Assembly: GCA_039519185.1 (NCBI GenBank)
Contig: CM076847.1
Coordinates: 70,445,521-70,509,520 of the forward strand
Origin: Astragalus membranaceus
Lineage: Eukaryota > Streptophyta > Magnoliopsida > Fabales > Fabaceae
Reading direction: 5' to 3'
DNA: 64,000 bases
Shown in pieces: positions 46,901 through 58,900 of this stretch; position 1 is the stretch's first letter; every line of letters begins with the position of its first letter. The notes under the pieces were generated by a model, which was not told where the DNA came from, ran no database searches, and saw only the letters and a program-made list of their open reading frames with translations. The position numbers and the translations under genes are program-made.

Positions 46901-49900
46901 GGAGCATCAACCATGAGTAAATGATTTAGAGGTCATGTCATACGCATAAACCTTGAAGAAGTTGAATACAAGAAGAATTTGTTTAAATTTTCAAATCAAG
47001 ATGCAATTTAATATACAAACTAAGTTAAGGAATAAACCAATAAATCCAATTCAAGCAAAATCATGATCTGAATAGGAGCATGTCCCTTGCTGTGGCATTT
47101 AAAGGAAGAAACGAGAGAGACGAGGAATAGTCGAAGAGAGAGGTATAAATTTAGTTCTCTCTTGATCCAAGCCATGATAATGCCGGTAATCAGGGTTTGC
47201 ATCAAGTTTTGGTAACTTAGAAAGCTCAAGAAGGAAAAAATATGGGTCTAGAGTTCAACGTTTTTTGGAGAGGAAGGAAAGTGAATATTCTTAATATTTT
47301 GAAAATGTATGGTTCGCATGTGTTTTTTCAATTACTTTGGAAAAAATTTAATTAGGGGTTGTTATTTGCACCCCTATTTCTAATACACCTAAATTTATCT
47401 GTCACCCTTAAATAACTATTTTTATTTTTTATCCAATGAACATTTATTTCATTTTTATACACCTAAATTTATCTGTCACCCTTCGAACCCTAAATTTCTC
47501 ACTTGTCTCTCGTTCGTCTCTCTCTCTCGTTCGTGTCTCACCCTTCTCCCCCACAGAGTCACCGTTCGTCTCTCTGCTTCTGCTCCTGTGCGTCGTCTTT
47601 TGTGCCCTTCTGCTTCTGCTGTTCAACGATTCGGCTTCTGTGCTTCTGCTGTTCAACGATTCGCAACTCGCAAGCTCTCTGCTCCTGCTTCTGCTTCCCT
47701 CACAGTTCGTCTATCATCTTCAATTTCTGAGGTAACAATTTCAATTCAGTCACTCTGTTTCCCTCACAGTTCGCAAGCTCTCTGTTTCAGTCTCTGTATT
47801 TTGTTTAAGTTTGCTGCGTTTTTACTTTCTATTACAGTGTTTGTATGGCTGGAACGGGCAGTAGTAGACCTCCTACTTCAACCGCATCAACCCCAAGTGT
47901 TGGGACGAATTCTAAACGCCGAAACCCGCCGAAAATGCTCCCGGGCAGCGACAAGATGTTGGTTGGCAACACGGTAGACTTATCGAAGGCAGCGGTATTG
48001 AATGCAGATATTGTCGCAAAGTGTTTACTAGTGGGGGAATCTACCGATTGAAGCACCATTTAGCTTGCACAAAGAAAGATGTAGGAGAGTGCAAAAGTGT
48101 CCAGGATAACGTTCGGGAGCAAATGTGGCATCTTGTAGTTGAGTTGCAAAAGAATTTGATTGAGAAGAGAAATCCAACTCCACTTGAATCGGATGAAGTA
48201 AATTCAGTAGAAGAAATTGACACTGGTAAAAGAAAAAGGGTTGAACTTCGGCAACCACATATTTCAAATATTTTCAAGAAGGGCGTCACTTCTCAACGAA
48301 CACTCAACACTGCATTCAAGCGGAGGGAGAAGGAAATACTGGATAAACAGGTTGGAGAATTCTTTTATGATAATTGTATCTCGTTTAATGTTGCAAACAA
48401 TGATAAATGGATACAAATGGTAAAGGGTATTTCTGCATATGGAAATGAATATCAACCACCATCCTATCATGAGATTAGAGAGCCATTGTTGAATGCAAAA
48501 GTTGAGGATACAAATGCCATCAAGGAGGAACATAGAGTGTATTGGAAGAAGTTTGGGTGTACCATTATGACAGATGACTGGACAGATCAGAGGAAGAGGA
48601 CTCTCCTCAATTTCTGCGTACATAGTCCTAGGGGGACATTCTTTTTAAAATCAATTGATGCTTCTGGGATTTCAAAAACAGCTGATAAGATTTTGGAGAT
48701 GTTGGAGGATGTTATTGATGAGGTCGGGGTAGAAAATGTTGTCCAGATTGTGTACTAAATCAACTACTAATTTACCGAATATACAACTACGAATGTGTAC
48801 GGTTGAAGTTATGAGATACTTTAAGATACACAAAACTGATTCTAAGGAGATACACTAAGATACACTAAAATTGAAAATTGATCCCAAGAGATAAACCAAG
48901 ATATTCTAGAATAATATCAAGATACTATCAAATATTATTTAATTTTCTACAACTCCCCCTCAAGCTAAAGTTTTAGCTTATTACAACTTTACAAGTAAAC
49001 AATACACTACCCCACAAATCGAAAATAAATGGAAACTCAAACAAAAATTGAGCTCCACCAAAAACAATGATTGGGAAGACAACTCAGGGATGTTGGAAAA
49101 GCCGGCGAGAATTGCTATAAAAGAGCGTAGCCAAACAGCTGGAATGATCATCAGCCAAATGAGAACTTCATGGCAAGCAATCGATAGCAGCGCTTGCCAG
49201 AAACGATAAAGGCCTACCATGAAAGTGAAGTAACGGCTGCAGAAGGCAAAAACACGACTGGGAAATGTGTCGAAAAGGTGTCGCGACAGTGGAAGAGGGA
49301 AAACCGGAGTTGGAACATGGTTTCACGCACAGAAAGGAGGAAACTATTATTACATTCCCAAAAAGTTTGGGAACTTGACAGCGGAATAGTGACAGGATAA
49401 GTAACGGAGGATCGAATCAAGCTCTAGATACCATGTTGGAGTTGTGTGATTTTAGAAAAAAAAAAGAAGAGAGAAAAATAATAAGAGCTTTGAATATTTT
49501 TTATAATAACTTGATACTAGCTTGATACAAAAGACTAAACACTATAACCCTACTCAATCCTAAATAAATAGGGAAATCAGGAGACAAATAATAATAATAA
49601 TCATAATAATAGTAGTAATAATAATAAAAAGTAGAAGATATGAAAATTAGCCCTAGGAGACACTCTAAGATACACTAAGATTGAAACTGATCCTAGAGGA
49701 TAAACTCTATATAAGATATTCTAAAATATTATCAAATATTATTTTATTTTCTAACATGTACCTATCAATTACAAACATCAAATAGTAAATAAGTGTATGC
49801 AATGCAAGAGAGGGTGGGAGAGAAACCTGCACAATGTCTGTCCCTTTTCATTTGAACTGGGAATGAACCACAACTTTCGCAGGGAAGGTGACTCAAATTG

Positions 49901-52900
49901 AACAAAGAAACCATCATTCTGTGCATGTTTCCACTTCCTTGATCCTTGGCCTTTCCAGACCTGCAGACACAAAATATCATTTTTTTTTTATCAAAAGACA
50001 CAAAATATCATTTAAGAGATTCTCAGTGATTCAGACTTCGCAACTCCAACTGAACGAGTAGACAAGCACACCATTTGAACCACACAAATAACAAAAAAAA
50101 CACAACCCACTTCGGGCTCGGTAGTGAGAAATATTAAAGGCCCTAACAGATGAATTAATCAGATGATTGCACCCACTTCAGGATCAACTTAATTATCTTT
50201 TGTACATCCAAATTTCACACACCTTGTACAATAGGTGTGAAATATCATTTCCTTTTCGCTCCTAGTTGAAAGCATGAACTGTCTCAAAAAGATTCACCCT
50301 CATATTTAATGTATTAAGAAATCAGACGTTACCTGTGGATAAGCAATGCTGCTTTTGGCGGTCACTAAGCAGGCTGCTTTGGAGAAAGACTCCTCAGCAT
50401 ACTGCCTAAGAAATGAAATGCAGTTGCTGTGTGTCTCTGGCGATTCAAAGGCCTGGCAAATGAAATGAGACAAGATTAAAAATTAGAATACCATATAGAG
50501 AACTTTATTAGGTTTCGCTTGATAATCATAAGCCAACAAGAACGACCAGCCTAAATTTCTATGTTTGGCTTACAGTTATAGATTATATATCCAAGAACAC
50601 AAAGTAAGAAACCAAGATAAAAAGCAAGTGAACCACAATGAAAATCTTTTGAACATTTAACAAGAAAATATATACCTTATCAATATTCACAACCGGGGCA
50701 TACTTATCGGTCTGTGTCCTTTCCTTGTCAAGAAGAAAGTAAACTCTAGCATCCACCGAAGAAGTTTCGTGCCATGATTTTACAGCAGTCTCCATAGTAT
50801 CAACGACGAAGGAGAACATTTCTTTCCAGCATTCTTCAGATCCGTACTTTTTGGACTGCAAGGGGAGATCTCATTTCAATCCTCACTTTGAAAAATTTAA
50901 AAATGATATATTAAAATCCTCACTTTCAAACACTCACTCAGTGAATGAGTGAAATTCATGTGGATCCCACTAAATCAGAGGTCCTATTATGTTAGGCCCC
51001 TTCAGGTATATACTAGGAGGAGTAAAGATTAGTTAGGATCTGTTTTGTATTCTGTATAGTTATTCTGTGATTCTGTTAGTTAGTTATTGGTTAGTTGGTT
51101 ATTCTAAGCTGTTAGTACCTTGTGCTCTATACCCCTATTATATAAAGAGGGTATCAGATAAGGGGGAGGACATGTTTAGATTTCCATTCATATTCCACTG
51201 ATTAGATATCAGTTGGTGGTGCTTAGAGAGCATCAGTGTATTCTTCTTTCTTCTGTCATAAATAAAATAACACCCTAGGGATCAGCTGGCCACCGTCCCA
51301 GCCCCCTAGAGTTTCTATAATCCTGGGTTTTGTTAGCAGAAAGCTAACAATTGGTCCGACCTGCCGGATTCGATGACGAAGGGAGCAAGCCGTAATGATT
51401 CAGAGGTCACTGCAATGGAGAAGAAAATAGACGAGAAACTCCAGACCATGAATGAGGGCATTGACCAGAAATTCCAAACCATGAATGAAGGCATTGACCA
51501 GAAATTTGCAGATATGTTGAAAGCCATTCAAGAACTGCACAAGAAACAAGAACCACCCAGAGACAAGGGCACCGTGAGACAACCAAGACACACCAGCGAA
51601 GAGGATGGGGGTGTTCGTAACGAGATCACTCGGGCGTGGACGAAGAAGGTGGAATTACCCACCTTCGAAGGCGACGATCCCTTGGGGTGGATTACGAAGG
51701 CAGAGAAGTTCTTTGAACTCCAACAGATTCAAGACGACGACGAGAAGCTGAGGCTTGCCCTAATCTGCATGGAGGGCGAGGCCATTCACTGGTTTCAGTA
51801 TTGGAAGGAAGACGTCGATGAACCAAGCTGGGATGTACTGTCAGAAGCGCTCTTGGAAAGATTTGGGGACTGCGCGCAAGGTTCAATTCATGAACGATTA
51901 TCAGCAATCAAACAACGAGGAAGCGTCAACGATTACATTCGCGAATTCGAATTACTCTTAGCACAGGCCAAAGGAACACCGTCGCACATTATGATGGGCT
52001 ACTTCCTCGCCGGGTTGCGCAAATCAATTCGCGACCAGGTAAGAATCCAAGATCCGAAAAGATTAGTCAAGGCTCTATCCTTGGCTCGACAAATTGAAGA
52101 AGCGCAAAGAGATACAAGAACCCCAGCAAGCAATCCATCAAAATTCAGGGACCCTCGCCATCGTGGGAACAGCATCAGCGCGCGAACCGGGTCACACGAC
52201 GACCCGAACGGGTCACGGCATTCAGCGCACGATCCTGGGGGAAATTCAAGAGCGACGGTGAGGGCTTCTACTCCTACCTCCAACGCGAACAACAACAACA
52301 AGATCCCAGGGACTAAGACGCAGACCAGGAACGTGGGTACGCGCTTCCTTCCTAAAGCAGAGCACGCAAGGAGGTGGAGAGAAAAACTGTGCTTCTCGTG
52401 CGGAGGCCCCTTTAGCCAAGACCATCGCTGCCCGGAAGGGAACCTGAGGGTAATCGTCCTAGGTGATCATGAAGACATAGACGACGCAGGGGAAATCATT
52501 CAACTTGAGAACGACGACGACCATAGTGATGACACCGACGGAGAAGACGACCAAGAACTAAACGGCATAGAGCTATCTCAATTCACATCCATGGGATTAA
52601 CTCAGCCCAAAACCATGAAAATAAGGGTCATAATTAATGGAGTAATCATTATAGTGCTCATTGACAGTGGGGCAACTCACAACTTCATCTCAAAGGAGCT
52701 GATTGAGAGATTGGGATTGAAGATGGACACCGGGGGAATCTACAGCGTCAAATTAGGGGATGGAAACAAGAAAAGCACTCTGGGAAAATGCACAGGCATA
52801 CAGTTAGCTATGGGGAACTATGAGTGTGTGGTAGATGCCCTGATCTTTGAACTTGGTGGTGTGGACATGGTGCTGGGGATAGCATGGCTAGCAACGCTGG

Positions 52901-55900
52901 GGGATGTGCAAACAAACTGGCAGCATCAAACAATGAAATTCAACACCCCCCAAGGCCCTGTGGAGATCAAGGGGGATCCTAGCCTTGGTAAGTCCCTAAT
53001 TTCACCTCAACAGTTTTGTAAATTAACTGAAATAGATGCCATAGCTGTAGTTTGGAACTCTAAGGCTAGGTATGAGAAGCTAGGGTGTGAGTTAGGAAGC
53101 ATAGAAGGCAACGGTCAGCATGAGGAGGTTAAGAAATTACTGGAACAATACTGCCAAGTCTTTAAGGAGCCTGTAGGATTACCTCCAAAGAGAGGAGTGG
53201 ACCATAAAATCCCCATTAAGAGTGGAGAGGGCCCTATTAATGTCCGGCCTTATAGATACCCCCACCTACAAAAGAATGAAATAGAAAAACAAGTAGAAGA
53301 AATGCTAAAATCAGGCATCATTAGGCCTAGCAACAGCCCATATTCTAGCCCAGTGATCTTAGTAAAGAAAAAAGACGGGAGTTGGAGATTCTGTGTAGAC
53401 TATAGGGCTTTAAATAAGGCCACCATCCCTGACAAGTTCCCTATCCCTGTTATAGAGGAGTTGCTTGATGAGTTGCACGGAGCCTGTTTCTTCTCCAAAA
53501 TAGATCTAAGAGCTGGATACCACCAAATTAGAATGGAGGAGAGGGACATCCATAAGACAGCCTTTAGGACACACCAAGGACATTATGAGACCCTAGTAAT
53601 GCCCTTTGGACTTACCAATGCCCCAGCCACTTTTCAAAGTGCTATGAATACAACTCTTAAACCTTATCTTAGGAAGTGTGTCCTTGTTTTTTTTGATGAT
53701 ATATTGGTCTATAGCAAGTCATGGGCTGAGCACTTAACACACTTAGAACAAGTCCTGAGAACACTAGAGGAAAATTCCTTCCATGCGAACTTAAAAAAGT
53801 GTGAACTAGGTCAGGAAGAGGTGAGGTATTTGGGCCATGTCATTAAGGCACAAGGAGTATCTATGGATCCTCAAAAGATAGAAGCAGTCCTAAATTGGCC
53901 CACCCCTAAATCAATAAAAGCTTTGAGAGGATTTCTAGGCCTCACGGGCTACTATAGGAAATTTGTAAGCAACTATGGTAAAATTGCTAGGCCCCTCACC
54001 AACCTCTTGAAAAAGGGGCAGTTTGAGTGGACAATAGATAGCACCCAGGCCTTCCAGAAGCTACAGAGAGCAGTGACAACAGCACCTGTTCTATCCTTGC
54101 CTAACTTCAATGAAACCTTTTGCATAGAATGCGATGCTTCGGGTGTGGGATTAGGGGCAGTCTTAACACAACAAAAGAAACCTATAGCCTATTTTAGTAA
54201 AGCATTGTCTGACCAATCCCTCTCCAAATCCACCTATGAAAAGGAGCTAATGGCTCTAGTCTTAGCCATTCAACATTGGAGGCCATATCTAATAGGTAGA
54301 CGATTTCAAGTCTACACTGACCACAAAAGCTTGAAGTTCCTCTTAGAGCAAACTGTCATCTCACAAAACCAACAAAATTGGATTGCTAAATTATTGGGAT
54401 ACGATTTTGAGATCATATATAAGAAGGGATCCACCAATAAGGTGGCAGATGCCTTGTCAAGACAATATGAAGAGGTAGAAATACAATCTATGAGTAAGAC
54501 TACATGGCTAGGGATTGACAGCATTAATACCGAAATAGAACAAGACCCTGTGCTTAAAAAAATTAAGGAGGACCTCATAAAGGACCCTAACTCTCATACT
54601 CATTACACTATAGAGCAAGGCAGGCTACACTATAAAGGAAAGCTAGTCATATCAGCCAGTTCACAGTGGATACCCACACTCTTAGAAGAATATCACTCCA
54701 CCCCTACAGGAGGACACTCCGGTATATATAGAACCTATAGAAGAATAGCTCAGTCACTCTATTGGGTAGGAATAAAAAGGGATATCACCAAATATGTAGC
54801 ATCCTGTCCAGTATGTCAGAAAAGTAAGTACCTTGCCTGTTCTCCCGCAGGGCTCTTGCAACCCCTCCCAGTACCAAATTGTGTGTGGGAGGAGTTGAGT
54901 ATGGATTTCATTGTCAAATTGCCTAAGATAAAAGGATATGAGGTGATTCTAGTAGTGGTGGATCGGTTGAGTAAGTATAGCCATTTTATCCCCTTAAAGC
55001 ACCCTTTCACAGCTAAAACAGTGGCAGATAGCTTCATTAAAGAGATAGTGAAACTGCATGGGATTCCCCAGTCAATCGTGAGTGACAGAGACCCCCTCTT
55101 CTTAAGCTGTTTCTGGCAGGAACTATTCAAACAGCAGGGCACCAAGCTGAAGATGAGTACAGCCTATCATCCACAAAGTGATGGCCAAACTGAAGTGATA
55201 AATAGAGTATTGGAAACATACTTAAGATGCTTCTGTGCTGAACAACCCAGAGCCTGGCTCCAGTACTTGCCTTGGGCAGAATACTGGTACAACACCAGCT
55301 TCCAAAAATCCATCAAAACTACCCCTTTTGAAGTAGTTTATGGCAGGCCTCCACCCACAATAACTCGATACATACCAGGAGAAACAATGGTAGAGGCAGT
55401 AGCCCAAGACTTATTAGCTAGGGATGAGGCCCTCAAACAGCTGAAACTCCACTTGCAAAAGGCACAAGAGCAGATGAGCAAGTATGCTAATGCTCACCGG
55501 AAACCATCCACAATCAAGGTGGGAGATAAGGTGTTCCTCAAAATTAGACCTCATAGGCAGGTCTCAATGCCCACTAGGCTGCATCCCAAACTGGCAGCCA
55601 GATACTATGGGCCTTTCTTAGTAACTAAGCAAATTGGAGCAGTTGCCTTCCAACTGAAACTGCCTGAGACAGCAAGGATCCACCCGGTATTCCATGTTTC
55701 GCAACTCAAACTGGCCATTGGGGATCATCCTATAGAGGAAAAATTGCCGGAAGAACTGCAGGGAACAACTGAAGTGTTTGAGCCAGAGAAAATTCTAGAG
55801 AGAAAAATTGTGCAAAAGCAGGGACAAGAGGTACGACAGATTCTGGTGCAATGGAAGGGCTTCTCAGCAGAGGATGCTACTTGGGAAGAAGAGGCCGCAG

Positions 55901-58900
55901 TAAAGAAACAGTTTCCTCACTTCAACCTTGAGGACAAGGTTGCTTTGGGGGAGGGAGGCATTGTTAGGCCCCTTCAGGTATATACTAGGAGGAGTAAAGA
56001 TTAGTTAGGATCTGTTTTGTATTCTGTATAGTTATTCTGTGATTCTGTTAGTTAGTTATTGGTTAGTTGGTTATTCTAAGCTGTTAGTACCTTGTGCTCT
56101 ATACCCCTATTATATAAAGAGGGTATCAGATAAGGGGGAGGACATGTTTAGATTTCCATTCATATTCCACTGATTAGATATCAGTTGGTGGTGCTTAGAG
56201 AGCATCAGTGTATTCTTCTTTCTTCTGTCATAAATAAAATAACACCCTAGGGATCAGCTGGCCACCGTCCCAGCCCCCTAGAGTTTCTATAATCCTGGGT
56301 TTTGTTAGCAGAAAGCTAACATATTACCTATTTTGTGGAACCCAATTCCAAAGTGGTGGGACCTACAAGATTTTTCCTCATAGAGATTGGTGGAAAGAGA
56401 GTTTGCTGCTAGCACTTCTCATATGAGCATACAAGTAGGTAAGTGATTTCTTTAACTACCTTACAAAGATAAGTCACAATGAAGGAAGCAAATAAAAAAG
56501 GAACGAGATATACTTCTGACATTTTGGATTAACTATTCAATTCTTTTCTCATGTTTTTGAGATTGTAATCTTCAGCGTTGAATATGGATGAACGAATGCA
56601 ATATCAGTTCGGAATATGTTGATATCCTATGACTTATTTCCATATAAATGACTGGCAGTATAAGGTTGTTAAAATTGTAGGTCCAACCTTGGACTGGATT
56701 AAGGGAGATAGAAATATAAAATGTGAGTTCGAAATAAGAGTAATAAAGAACTACAACTAAATCTTTTCCACAAATTAGGATTGGCTAAACGAATCATAAA
56801 GTGCCATAATATCGTATCATGTATATGGTTTTCCCTCTAAATCCTTCTAAACGGTGTGCCCAGTAGTGTTCCTTGATCTCTCACTATCTCCAATTATTGG
56901 ACTATAAGCCCTCTGGTCAACCTTTCTCACTTGTGCTTCTATTGGCTCTCTCTGCACATGTCCAAATCCCCTAAGACGAGACTCTACCACCTGTTCTACA
57001 ATGGGAATTACATTATATAGTTGATCTGAAAAGAACTTTGCGGTTGTTGAAATATTATATTGTCCTTTAGATATTGATGAAGATGGTTATGTATTTACTG
57101 ACTCGTTCTGATGATCTTTCTGTAACTGATGAAGTTGAGCAGTTCAAATTTTTGCATGAAAAAAAGTGGGAATATGTAGAATTGGAATTTGATTAAAGTA
57201 TAGATAAAGTCTAAAAGGCATGCGATGCAAAGTGAAACACTACAGATGTGTGAAGTCTTAAGACCCACCTAGCTTTGATGAGTCCAGACACTCAGTGAAT
57301 TGGTGAATTGTATTTGCATATGAATATAGCTAATGCTTGCATTAAGTGTGTTAGAAATATTTACAGTGGACAAAGACAAACGAAATGTCATCATTTCCAC
57401 TCAGGCTAGACAACTTCTGTCAATCTCCCAAAAGACCTCAAGCAGCATTGGCTATGGACAAACAACCCGAAAATTGGATTGTCTATACTCGCGCAATTGA
57501 AGAAGTTCAACAAGAGGCGTCATCTGTGGATATACAAAGAGACATCGTCTATGGACAGACAAGTAGAACAAAGTGTGAAATTTGTACACTAGAAGACATG
57601 ACAACAGATGATGGGAAGAATGATGGAAGAAAAAATATAGTATTACAATGCCGATCGGGAATTGGAAGGGATATATTCATATAAATTAGGATATAATTTT
57701 TATAATGGTGTTATTTATTAATAGTTTGGGTGTTACTAAAGTAATCTTTAATATATTTGGAGTTTTAGTAACTTGGGATTGTTCATTGTCAAGCTGGGTT
57801 CACCTATAAAAGGATAGCTATGTATGAATTTGATACTTCAAACTAGATTTAAGATTAAAATTTGTTCCTAGGTTTTTGTTTCTCCATCGCTATTTCTTAC
57901 AAACCATTAGCACAAGACACTTTTTTTTTTATTTTGTCGTTATTTTATTTATTTTTGGATATGTTCATGTCGCATTAAATGATCCTGCTGTGGTCTTCTT
58001 TGGCTTTAATGTTCTTACCTTTGTTTCTTTTGTTTTTATTCACATTTTTTGTGAGGAACCAAGGGTTGCTTTCATGTCCTTTATGTCTTTTCTATACCCT
58101 TCCATGATTAGTATTTTCGGCATATCAAGAACCTTCCTGCTCAACATCATTCTCATTTTAGTGTGGAATTTTCCTTTCATTCTCTTCATTTCACTATACC
58201 CAGTTACTTTTCTTGTCTATGTGCTCCTTTGATTCCATGTTTTTGGTTTGTTGTTTTGGCGTTTAACCATTTCCCCAACACCCTACTTCTCATTTTACCT
58301 TTCTTCTCCCCCCCCCCCCCCGAATTATGCTGTCCCTTCTCTTTCACCCTTACTCTTTCTACATCAAATATATTAATTAATGCAAAAGGAAATCTTACAG
58401 AAGTACAGAACACATGCTCATTGAGCACTCGTAGGAATATAGCTGGAACAAATGTACTAACCATTTCAGGCTTCAATGTATCTAGATGTTTGGCCATGTC
58501 AACATTAGATCTCATATTCTCCACTTCTTGAGCTCGCTTGCTATCTTTCACTAATTGGTTTATCCTCTTTATCTTTTTTGATACTTCTTGACTTTGCGGG
58601 TTATATTGCGAAGCGATCTGAAAGGCAGCTAAAGCCTACAAATATTCACATAAGCATATGCATAAAAATCAAAACCCCAGAAATTTAGCAGATTACCTGG
58701 CTTCCAATCAAATGTTAAGAAAAAGAAGCAGTTGCCAGTTATATAATATACATACATCATCATATCGTTTCATAGCCTCCAATATGCTTCCCTTCCTGAA
58801 ATATCCCTGAAAGTGTATTCAAGCAGTATCACTGAAAAATGAATAATTTAAGGGTTCTAACATTGTTAACATTAAGAAAACTTGAAGAACCTTTTACCTT

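Larger units (their letters stand above)
50990..56321 (+). mobile_element. Intact Reina-like chromovirus (Ty3/gypsy)
   Basis: Two 360-bp LTRs (50990-51349, 55962-56321), each TGTTAGGCCCC...GCTAACA, appear identical base for base. The flanks are TATTA (50985-50989 and 56322-56326). The primer site TTGGTCCGACCTGCCGG follows the 5' LTR and a purine tract GGGGGAGGGAGG precedes the 3' LTR. Total length is 5332 bp with one uninterrupted gag-pol frame. Small size, single frame, one zinc knuckle and chromodomain suggest the Reina clade (inference). It sits antisense within intron 4 of the TPR gene. Confidence 0.96.
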
